A DNA stretch of 6,385 nt from assembly GCA_937889015.1 (NCBI GenBank), contig CALARR010000298.1, forward strand, positions 1 through 6,385. The letters run 5' to 3'. The stretch comes from an uncultured Planctomycetales bacterium. Its GTDB lineage: Bacteria > Planctomycetota > Planctomycetia > Pirellulales > Thermoguttaceae. This document shows positions 1 through 5,555 of the stretch, in pieces (position 1 is the stretch's first letter; every line of letters starts with the position of its first letter). A program made the translations under genes and the position numbers. Under the pieces are notes generated by a model. It had not been told where the DNA came from. It saw nothing but the letters and a program-made list of their open reading frames with translations, and searched no databases.

Positions 1-573
1 ATACTTCTCATTGGAGAAGTGTGTGTCGCCGTAGCCAATGAATCGCTGCGCCCGACTTACCAACTCCGGACTGGTCGATCGCGCCGGTCGCACCTCGTTG
101 GCCCGCAGGTCGGCGGTGCGGTTGTCCAAAAACCCAGTCCCACCGCCACCGGAGTCGGCGCCAAGAAAGCGCTGAATGGACTGGGGCCCAAACATCGTGT
201 CCCCAGAGAGATACAGCGGTGGATAATAGGACGAGTTCGGGTACGGGTATGCGTCATACCAGTACGGGTTGTAGTAGGTGATCGAGGGCGGATGGGAATG
301 GCCCGGATTCCCACTCGGTGGACGCGTCGGATGCGCGGGGGCAGGTTTGGGCTGGGGGTGAGGGTGCGGGACGGGAGGCTTAGGGGGTGGTTGGGATGGT
401 GTCGGCGGTTTGGGTTGGGGTGTGGGAGGTTTTTGAGGGGGCTTGTAGGCGTTCTTCTGGCTGTCGTTGTCGCGGCTCTCGTCGCTCGTGGCACCCCACG
501 TGGCGCGGAGATCGAAATCTCCTGGTCCCAACCCGAGCCCCAGAATCGCTCCCCACACGAGACAAGCGCGCAT
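1..573 (-). CDS. Proline/tyrosine-rich exported protein, 5' part (runs off left edge)
   Basis: This is an open frame of 191 codons from ATG at 573 down to base 1 with no stop; the rest of the gene lies outside the window. The start is well fixed by AGGAGG six bases upstream. Residues 1-16 are a basic N-terminus followed by a hydrophobic run (CLVWGAILGLGLG), which looks like a short signal peptide. Residues 30-42 are polar. Residues 44-96 are proline-rich with Lys, Gln and His (PPKPP-, PHPHPQPKP-type units). Residues 100-121 are Tyr/Pro-rich (YYNPYWYDAYPYP), residues 142-145 are four Gly, and residues 172-191 (AQRFIGYGDTHFSNEKY at the end) resemble the first helix of a tetratricopeptide repeat. 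This layout recalls planctomycete exported TPR proteins with an extended N-terminal region, but I cannot name the family. The role is unknown; an envelope or surface scaffold is possible. It lies 115 bases downstream of glyS on the same strand and may have its own promoter. Confidence 0.75.
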   Translation of the reverse strand, partial: MRACLVWGAILGLGLGPGDFDLRATWGATSDESRDNDSQKNAYKPPQKPPTPQPKPPTPSQPPPKPPVPHPHPQPKPAPAHPTRPPSGNPGHSHPPSITYYNPYWYDAYPYPNSSYYPPLYLSGDTMFGPQSIQRFLGADSGGGGTGFLDNRTADLRANEVRPARSTSPELVSRAQRFIGYGDTHFSNEKY

Positions 574-579
574 GGGCTC

Positions 580-585
580 CCTCCT
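580..585 (-). promoter_or_regulatory. Ribosome binding site of the proline-rich protein gene
   Basis: The minus strand reads AGGAGG here, an exact Shine-Dalgarno core, with six bases before the ATG at 573. It is the strongest ribosome binding site in the window and decides the start of a gene that has no stop codon inside the window. Confidence 0.8.
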
Positions 586-593
586 GTTTGAAC

Positions 594-627
594 GCGGCCT
601 CGACGAAGTATTGTAGCAGGAGGCCGC
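594..627 (-). promoter_or_regulatory. Perfect 8-bp inverted repeat enclosing a TACAAT box
   Basis: Bases 594-601 (GCGGCCTC) and 620-627 (GAGGCCGC) are exact reverse complements separated by 18 bases. The minus strand of 610-615 inside the loop is TACAAT, five of six matches to the sigma-70 -10 consensus, placed so that transcription would start about 30 bases before the ATG at 573. No good -35 hexamer is visible 17 or 18 bases upstream. The element sits between the stop of glyS and the next gene. It could be an operator over a promoter, or a hairpin ending the glyS transcript; there is no T-run after the stem, so a classical intrinsic terminator is less likely. Confidence 0.3.
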
Positions 628-688
628 TCGCAGGGATATGCCCAGAAAGAGCTTTGGCCGGACTGCAGTCGTGGTCGGAGCAGGTGGT

Positions 689-2296
689 TCAGCGGAGCCG
701 CTCTTGGATCGTGGCCAAGCAGTCATCCTTACTGATCCGCCACTGTTTCAGGCTGTCCCGATCGCGGATGGTCACTGTGCCATCGCTAAGCGTTTGACCG
801 TCTACGGTGATGCAGAAGGGGGTACCGACCTCGTCTTGTCGGCGATAGCGGCGTCCTACGGCCGCCTTCTCGTCGTAGAACACGTTCATGTGCGGCTTGA
901 GTTTGCCATAGATTTCCTTAGCCACTTCCGGCATGCCGTCCTTGCGCACAAGGGGAAAGACTGCCGCTTTGTATGGCGCTAGGCGGGGGTGTAATCGCAG
1001 TACGACCCGTTTGGTCGCCTTACCATCTTCGTCCGGAGCCTCGTCTTCGGCATAGGCCTCGCAGAGGAAAGCCAAGGCGGCCCGATCGGCTCCGGCCGAG
1101 GGCTCGATCACATGGGGCACGAAGCGTTCTTTGGTGAGGTCGTCGAAGTAGGAAAGGTCCTTGCCACTGCCCTTCCATCGCGGTTTGCCCAGGTCGTCCA
1201 GTTCCACGACCAACTGGTCATTTCTGCGCACCAACTTGCCCTCCATGTGGCTTCGCAGGTCGAAGTCGCCCCGATGGGCAATTCCCTCCAACTCGCCGAA
1301 CTCACCAGGGGCCAGGAAGGGGAAGGCGTACTCGATGTCGGCTGTACCGCAGGAGTAGTGGCTCAGTTCTTCCCGGTCGTGATCGCGCAGGCGAAGCCGT
1401 TCGCCAGCCAGTCCCAAATTCAGATACCATTGGTAACGGCGATCTCGCCAGTATTGGTACCATTCTCGCGATTGGGCCGGATGGCAGAAGAACTCGATCT
1501 CCATCTGCTCGAACTCGCGGGAGCGGAAGGTGAAATTGCGGGGCGTGATTTCGTTACGGAAGCTCTTGCCGATCTGTCCGATGCCGAACGGAATTCGTAC
1601 TCGGGTGCTGTCGACCACGTTTTTGAAATTTGCGAAGATCCCCTGGGCCGTTTCTGGGCGGAGGAAGGCAGCGTCCTCTTCGCCGCCCAGCGCGCCGACG
1701 ATCGTCTTGAACATCAGGTTGAACTCGCGGGGGTCGGTGAGTGTACCGAGCGTCTTGGCATCGGGTCCCAAAACCTGCCCGAGGTTGCGGACCTCCGTAA
1801 GGCTTGTCAGGGGTGACTGCCAGTCCAGTTCTTCCGCCTGTTTGGCCCGCAAGTTGAAGAATTTCAAGGCTCTATGTTCGGTGTCGGCGGTCGCTTCCTC
1901 ACCCGTGGCGTAGGTGGTCACGAAGACTTTCTGCCCTTTGGCCGTCACCCAGCGTCCGCGGACCTGATCGTAGCGATAGCGGCGTTTTGATTCGCGGCAA
2001 TCGACCATGTAGTCGTGGAAGAGGTCGTAGTGGCCGGAGCACTTCCAGATCTGAGGATGCATGATGATCGTACTGTCCAGTCCGACCATTTCGTAAGTGG
2101 ATGGAGCCCCGGCGTCCACCTGCAACTCGTTGTGGGCCGTGAGCATGTCGCGCCACCAGGCATCGCGGATGTTGCGCTTCAATTCCACGCCGAGCGGACC
2201 GTAATCCCAGAAGCCGTTCAGGCCACCGTAGATTTCGCTGGACTGAAACAGATAGCCGCGGCGTTTGCAGAGTGCGACGAGTTGGTCCATTTCCAT
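689..2296 (-). CDS. glyS: Glycyl-tRNA synthetase, alpha2 (class IIa) type
   Basis: This enzyme charges tRNA-Gly with glycine at the expense of ATP in the cytoplasm. At 535 residues it is the single-chain dimeric type, somewhat longer than the roughly 460-510 usual in bacteria, not the separate GlyQ/GlyS alpha/beta type. The N-terminus carries the family signature GGLNGFWDYGPLG (24-36). The catalytic core shows RPETAQG (213-219), motif 2 FRNEITPR (246-253) followed by FRSREFEQMEIEFF (257-270), HRGDFDLRSH (341-350), and motif 3 EPSAGADR (398-405). The C-terminal anticodon-binding domain covers about 430-533. In the segment where many relatives have a Cys pair (DCxxCK), this protein has DCRESK (99-104), so the second Cys is Ser. 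The ATG at 2296 is chosen because GAGAAGG lies 11 bases upstream; the ATG two codons later is the alternative. The gene lies 119 bases downstream of comB on the same strand, with a candidate promoter in the gap. Confidence 0.96.
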   Translation of the reverse strand: MEMDQLVALCKRRGYLFQSSEIYGGLNGFWDYGPLGVELKRNIRDAWWRDMLTAHNELQVDAGAPSTYEMVGLDSTIIMHPQIWKCSGHYDLFHDYMVDCRESKRRYRYDQVRGRWVTAKGQKVFVTTYATGEEATADTEHRALKFFNLRAKQAEELDWQSPLTSLTEVRNLGQVLGPDAKTLGTLTDPREFNLMFKTIVGALGGEEDAAFLRPETAQGIFANFKNVVDSTRVRIPFGIGQIGKSFRNEITPRNFTFRSREFEQMEIEFFCHPAQSREWYQYWRDRRYQWYLNLGLAGERLRLRDHDREELSHYSCGTADIEYAFPFLAPGEFGELEGIAHRGDFDLRSHMEGKLVRRNDQLVVELDDLGKPRWKGSGKDLSYFDDLTKERFVPHVIEPSAGADRAALAFLCEAYAEDEAPDEDGKATKRVVLRLHPRLAPYKAAVFPLVRKDGMPEVAKEIYGKLKPHMNVFYDEKAAVGRRYRRQDEVGTPFCITVDGQTLSDGTVTIRDRDSLKQWRISKDDCLATIQERLR

Positions 2297-2329
2297 GACA
2301 GGGGCAGCCTTCTCATTAACTTTGCGGGA

Positions 2330-2358
2330 ATCACAAACTTCTCAGTTTAATCTGTCCA
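2330..2358 (-). promoter_or_regulatory. Candidate sigma-70 promoter for glyS
   Basis: On the minus strand TGGACA (2358-2353, five of six matches to TTGACA) is followed by a 17-base spacer and TGTGAT (2335-2330, four of six matches to TATAAT). Transcription would start near 2323, giving a leader of about 27 bases that contains the GAGAAGG ribosome binding site. The -35 box overlaps one arm of the inverted repeat at 2348-2377. This rests only on the match to consensus. Confidence 0.3.
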
Positions 2359-2377
2359 CGGATCGAGGACCAGATTA
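2348..2377 (-). terminator. Imperfect hairpin between comB and glyS
   Basis: Bases 2348-2357 pair with 2367-2377 as ten base pairs with one bulged base at 2370 and a nine-base loop. It lies 38 bases past the comB stop and 51 bases before the glyS start. On the minus strand it is followed by an A-rich rather than T-rich stretch, so it is not a textbook intrinsic terminator. It may weaken read-through from comB or be a protein-binding site over the candidate glyS promoter. A smaller perfect stem (2335-2339 with 2344-2348, four-base loop) sits beside it. Confidence 0.25.
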
Positions 2378-2415
2378 GACGCAGGGGGGCTTTGAAGGGG
2401 GGCGTCCAGGTCGGA

Positions 2416-3186
2416 TCATGTGGCGACGATCCGCATCTCGCCGGCGACGAGTTTCGGCACCACAGCAAACTGATCGATTTGAGCGGCCGTAAGAATGTCC
2501 TGCTCCAGGCCCACCGAAACCAAGTTCTTTCCCCCGGCACTGCTCCGCAGTTCCTTGGCCAATCGCTCGGCCGGCAAGGGCTCGCCACCCACCGCTGCGG
2601 GTACGGTGAACGAGGAGAGCCAGTTCTCTTTGGCCGTGAGGGCCTGGGCATTCATGCGGTAGATCAAGCCACTTTGTCGTTGCAGTCGCTCCACGAGCAT
2701 GCCGGCCAGGAGGATGTCGTCGCGGCTGTAGTCGCCGTTGGTCCCGGCACAGACGAGGTGGACGCATTCTTCGGCCAAGAGTTGTTCGAGAACGGCCGTT
2801 ACATTGACAAAGGCACCAATCAGCACGCGTCTGGCGTCCCGGCACTTGACGATGGCCTGCGTACCGTTGCTGGTCGTGAAGATCACGGTCTTCTCGCCGA
2901 CACTGAAGGGCGTGTACTCGCTGGGCGAGTTGCCGAGGTCAAATCCCTCGATGAGCAAGCCGCCGCGTTCACCGCCCAGCACAATCTGATTCGCGGGATA
3001 TTGAGAGGCCAGGAGATGTGCCTTCTCAATGTCTTGGCAGGGCAGGACCTCACGAGCTCCGGCCTCCAAGGCATGAACGATGGTGGTTGAGGCCCTCAAC
3101 ACGTCGATCACCACCGCCGTGCCATCGGATAGCTGTTCGGGAGGCACTAGCGCGGGCAGCGCGTACACGTTCAGAATGCAAGACAT
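2416..3186 (-). CDS. comB: ComB family, 2-phosphosulfolactate phosphatase-like protein
   Basis: The family is named for the Mg-dependent phosphatase that converts 2-phosphosulfolactate to sulfolactate in coenzyme M synthesis in methanogens. Many bacteria that make no coenzyme M also carry it, and there the substrate is uncertain. The 256 residues span the usual family length. Conserved blocks are in order: VVIDVLRASTT (25-35), GGERGG (71-76), GFDLGNSP (81-88), TTSNGTQA (104-111), CAGTNGDYSRDD (146-157) and the C-terminal GGKNLVSVGLEQDI (218-231). The start at 3186 is chosen because family members begin shortly before the VVIDVLRA block; the frame stays open upstream to ATG at 3291, but those 35 residues look unrelated. 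No Shine-Dalgarno sequence is visible before 3186. It is transcribed divergently from the quinone operon and precedes glyS. It is unrelated to competence proteins also called ComB. Confidence 0.88.
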   Translation of the reverse strand: MSCILNVYALPALVPPEQLSDGTAVVIDVLRASTTIVHALEAGAREVLPCQDIEKAHLLASQYPANQIVLGGERGGLLIEGFDLGNSPSEYTPFSVGEKTVIFTTSNGTQAIVKCRDARRVLIGAFVNVTAVLEQLLAEECVHLVCAGTNGDYSRDDILLAGMLVERLQRQSGLIYRMNAQALTAKENWLSSFTVPAAVGGEPLPAERLAKELRSSAGGKNLVSVGLEQDILTAAQIDQFAVVPKLVAGEMRIVAT

Positions 3187-3333
3187 TTCAGCGAGACCGA
3201 GGAGATTTTGGGGACGGTATCTGTCATCGCTCCAGCGAGAAAGGGACGCCCCAACCAAGTCAATCATGATCCACGCAGGATAAGTCGGCAATCCTCCCTC
3301 CCCCTTCCTGCCTACCGGGCTTACAATAGGCCC
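3187..3333. promoter_or_regulatory. Divergent intergenic region between comB and the quinone operon
   Basis: These 147 bases must hold the promoters of comB (leftward) and the quinone operon (rightward). Visible structure is modest: a 12-base palindrome TCGCTCCAGCGA (3227-3238), the octamer CAGCGAGA repeated directly at 3189-3196 and 3233-3240, a TTGACT hexamer on the minus strand (3263-3258) with no matching -10 box, and a pyrimidine-rich tract at about 3292-3316 just before the rightward gene. No small gene is evident. Confidence 0.4.
3321..3333 (+). promoter_or_regulatory. -10-like TACAAT placed for a leaderless ubiD transcript
   Basis: TACAAT (3322-3327) ends six bases before the ATG at 3334, so transcription from it would start at or next to the start codon. 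The region before the ATG has only a weak AGG three bases away. Together these hint at a leaderless mRNA. No -35 match is seen 17 or 18 bases upstream. The box is flanked by GGGC (3317-3320) and GCCC (3330-3333). Confidence 0.28.
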
Positions 3334-4809
3334 ATGGCTCCGCGGACATTAAGCGATTTCCTGGAAGAACTAGGGCAGGCCGGCGAGTTGGTGCGGGTCG
3401 AAGCCCCGGTCGATCCTTTGGTTGAGGCGGCCGCCATTACGGATCGCATCGCGCGTGCCGGCGGTCCCGCCCTGTTGTTTGGTACTGTGAGGGGGTCCGG
3501 TGTCCCTCTGGTGACAAACGTGCTTGGGTCGGGCGCTCGTCTGTTGCGTGCCCTGGGAGCTGGGAGTCTGGATGAGGCTACCCAACACTTCGCCGCGCAG
3601 GTGTCTGGCGGCGAGGCGGCCGGCTGGTTTGACCGGCTGCGCGGGGGGCAAGAGGGCCCGGGGAGGCGTCTGGCCCCGCGTAGCGTTCGGACGGGTGTCT
3701 GCCAGCAGATTGCCCGTTTGGGCGCCGATGTGGATCTCGGCGAGTTGCCGGTACTGCAGTCTTGGCCTGGCGAAACGGCGCGGGTCATCACAGCCGGTCA
3801 GGTGGTGGTTGATGACCGTGAAGGTGGGGTGCGGCAGTTCGCACGCTACGATGCCGCGATTCTCGACCGGCAGCGTCTGGCCTTGATTTGGGATGCCCAT
3901 CAGCCCCCAGCGCAGATCATGGCGCGATGGTCGTCCAGCGAACCGTTGCCGGTGGCCCTGGTGCTTGGCGGTGACCCGCTCAATCTATTGTCGGCCATGG
4001 CCCCCTTGCCACAGGGTGTGGACCCGTTGCTGGTGGCCGGTATATTGCGTCAGAAGCCGGTGGACTTGGTTGCCTGCCGGAGCGTGCCTTTGGAGGTGCC
4101 TGCGGAAGCCGAGATGGTAATCGAGGGGCATATCGACCCTCGGGAATCGCCAGCGTCCGTTGGCCAGGTGGGTACGCCCTCGGGCCGTTTTCGTCAGTCC
4201 GTGGCTGGGACGGTGATGCACGTGACGGCAATCCTGCAGCGGGCCAACCCCGTCTATCCGGCAATCGTTTTTGCTCCGCCACCCCATGAGGCGGCGTTCA
4301 TCGCTCGGGCCATGTGGCGGATCTGCTTGCCGTTGGTGCGACAGGCGATCCCGGAGGTCGTCGATTGTGACCTGCCCCTGTTTGGCGCCGTGCGGCACTG
4401 GGCACTGGTTTCGATCCGCAAACGCTATCCGGGCCATGCCCACAAGGTCGCCCAATCGCTTTGGGGGTTTGCCCCAACGATGTTTTCCAAGCTGCTGGTG
4501 CTGGTGGACGAGGATGTGAGCGTGCAGGACTACGGCCAGGTGCTCAGCGCCGTGGCCGAGAACACAGATCTGGCTCGCGACGTGCTTGTCCAACCAGGTC
4601 CGGCTGACCCACTGGACGCGGCGGCCGCTGACGGCCCGCTTACGACTCGCATGGCCATCGACGCTACGAGCAAGCTACCGGCTGAGACGGCTCGTCCCTG
4701 GCCAGCCAAGATGCGGGCCGAATCGGCTGTGTTAGACCTTATTCGTCAACGTTGGCCAGAGTACGGTTTAGGTCCGGATCCGGATGAGCCAGCATCCCGC
4801 CCCTCTTGA
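3334..4809 (+). CDS. UbiD-family decarboxylase homologue with altered prenyl-FMN site (MqnL-like by context)
   Basis: UbiD-type enzymes remove the carboxyl group of prenylated aromatic acids in quinone synthesis using prenyl-FMN made by UbiX. The 491 residues match the family along their length: DVDLGELPVLQSWPG (132-146), VALVLGGDP (207-215), AEMVIEGHIDP (259-269), NPVYPAIV (305-312), PPHEA (316-320), FGAVRHWALVSIRKRYPGHA (350-369), VDEDV (391-395) and a final RPWP (454-457). Important positions differ. Canonical members read N-x3-[YA]-R, but here the stretch is QFARYD, giving Gln168 and Asp173. Pro231 stands where a metal-binding Glu is usual (GVDPLLVAG). The EGPFGE-TGYY signature is VGQVGTPSGRF (276-286), with only the glycines kept. 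The paired Glu260 and Glu264 and His189 remain. ATG 3334 is chosen by homology; the frame is open back to 3208. Decarboxylation of the prenylated naphthoate is inferred from the neighbours. It may instead be a divergent clade or a subunit without catalytic activity. Confidence 0.85.
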   Translation: MAPRTLSDFLEELGQAGELVRVEAPVDPLVEAAAITDRIARAGGPALLFGTVRGSGVPLVTNVLGSGARLLRALGAGSLDEATQHFAAQVSGGEAAGWFDRLRGGQEGPGRRLAPRSVRTGVCQQIARLGADVDLGELPVLQSWPGETARVITAGQVVVDDREGGVRQFARYDAAILDRQRLALIWDAHQPPAQIMARWSSSEPLPVALVLGGDPLNLLSAMAPLPQGVDPLLVAGILRQKPVDLVACRSVPLEVPAEAEMVIEGHIDPRESPASVGQVGTPSGRFRQSVAGTVMHVTAILQRANPVYPAIVFAPPPHEAAFIARAMWRICLPLVRQAIPEVVDCDLPLFGAVRHWALVSIRKRYPGHAHKVAQSLWGFAPTMFSKLLVLVDEDVSVQDYGQVLSAVAENTDLARDVLVQPGPADPLDAAAADGPLTTRMAIDATSKLPAETARPWPAKMRAESAVLDLIRQRWPEYGLGPDPDEPASRPS

Positions 4810-4847
4810 CATCCGATTGCGCGGCCGCGGCAGAAGAAGCCATTGGT

Positions 4848-5555
4848 ATGAGTGTCGACAAGTCCGGCAATCGTGTTCGTGGGATGTTCTCGGAGATCGC
4901 GCGGCGTTATGATTTTCTCAACCATTTGTTGTCGTTGGGAATTGACGCCTGGTGGCGGAGGCGGACCACGCGTCTGGTGCCGCCCTGTGGCGCGCAGCCG
5001 ATCCTGGACGTGTGTACGGGCACGGCGGATCTGGCGTTGGCCTACTGGCGAGCCGGCGGAGGCCAGATACCGGTTGTGGGCGCCGATTTCTGTCGGCCGA
5101 TGCTTGAGATCGGGCGTCGGAAGTGCGACCGAGCCGCATCGCAGGGGATCGAATTGTTCGAGGCGGATGCCCAGCGCTTGCCCTTTGCCGATGCCGCCTT
5201 TCAGATTGTCTGCGTGGCCTTTGGACTGCGCAACGTGAGCGACACCGATCAGGGGCTGGCCGAGATGGTGCGTGTGTGCCAGCCGGGCGGGTCGGTGGCT
5301 GTGCTGGAATTCTCCACTCCCGAGATGCCGCTGATCGGCCCGTTTTACCGCTGGTACTTTCGCCGAGTACTGCCGCGGATCGGTCAGGCCTTGGCTCGCA
5401 ATCGGCGCTCGGCCTACAATTACTTGCCCGAGAGCGTGGCGGAATTTCCGCAAGGCCAGGCCATGTGTCGGCGTTTGGAGGCGGCCGGTCTGAAGCAGGT
5501 GCGGTTTCACCGGTTCACATTTGGCGTGGCCTGTCTCTACGTAGGTGTCAAATGA
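4848..5555 (+). CDS. ubiE: UbiE/MenG demethylmenaquinone C-methyltransferase
   Basis: This enzyme transfers a methyl group from S-adenosylmethionine to the ring of the demethylquinone, the last step to menaquinone (and an earlier C-methylation in ubiquinone synthesis). The 235 residues show the UbiE/COQ5 hallmarks: YDFLNHLLSLGID (21-33), SAM motif I LDVCTGTADLAL (53-64), the acidic ribose-binding position Asp80 in GADFCRPML, DAQRLPFADAAF (107-118), AFGLRNVSD (124-132), the post-motif PGGSVAVLEFSTP (146-158) and NYLPESVAEFPQG (191-203). The start at ATG 4848 agrees with homologues that begin near VDKSG, and AGAAG lies nearby. An in-frame TTG at 4806 overlaps the ubiD stop and would add 14 residues, but it has no ribosome binding site. 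The stop shares bases with the ubiX start (ATGA at 5552-5555), which indicates translational coupling. Confidence 0.95.
   Translation: MSVDKSGNRVRGMFSEIARRYDFLNHLLSLGIDAWWRRRTTRLVPPCGAQPILDVCTGTADLALAYWRAGGGQIPVVGADFCRPMLEIGRRKCDRAASQGIELFEADAQRLPFADAAFQIVCVAFGLRNVSDTDQGLAEMVRVCQPGGSVAVLEFSTPEMPLIGPFYRWYFRRVLPRIGQALARNRRSAYNYLPESVAEFPQGQAMCRRLEAAGLKQVRFHRFTFGVACLYVGVK

Noticed and set aside
57..494. Minus-strand frame encoding an Arg/Pro/Thr-rich 145-residue protein
   Set aside because: It is a frame-shifted reading of the same gene that starts at 573; that gene has an exact Shine-Dalgarno sequence and a signal-like start, and this one has neither.
19..591. Plus-strand open frame of 190 codons over the left edge
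   Set aside because: It is the antisense shadow of the proline-rich minus-strand gene: its Arg/Gly/Val-rich product comes from complementing proline codons, and it has no ribosome binding site or recognisable domain.
1112..1816. Plus-strand open frame of 234 codons inside glyS
   Set aside because: It lies wholly antisense to well-conserved catalytic regions of glycyl-tRNA synthetase, and its product shows no known motif.
2378..2406. Inverted repeat GACGC/GCGTC around a G-rich stretch after comB
   Set aside because: Only five base pairs with a 19-base loop and no T-run; the strength is no more than chance in GC-rich DNA.
2297..2415. T-box or other riboswitch ahead of glyS
   Set aside because: The leader is only 119 bases, has no recognisable T-box sequence or specifier stem, and lacks a terminator with a T-run.
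2392..3090. Plus-strand open frame of 232 codons antisense to comB
   Set aside because: The comB frame contains every conserved block of its family; the antisense product resembles nothing and is explained by GC-rich codon structure.
3187..3291. Longer comB starting at ATG 3291
   Set aside because: The extra 35 residues do not resemble the family, whose members begin about 25 residues before VVIDVLRA, as the 3186 start gives.
3208..3333. Longer UbiD homologue starting at 3208
   Set aside because: The added 42 residues are Arg/Pro-rich and unlike the family; homologues begin close to the LSDFLEEL segment that follows ATG 3334.
3985..4593. Minus-strand open frame of 202 codons inside the UbiD homologue
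   Set aside because: Antisense to a conserved coding region; the His/Arg/Gln-rich product has no recognisable domain.
4806..4847. TTG start for ubiE overlapping the ubiD stop
   Set aside because: No Shine-Dalgarno sequence precedes it, and the 14 added residues lie outside the conserved N-terminus. It remains possible through stop-start coupling but is less likely than ATG 4848.
4746..5510. Minus-strand open frame of 254 codons inside ubiE
   Set aside because: Antisense to all the SAM-methyltransferase motifs of ubiE; no start signal or family resemblance.
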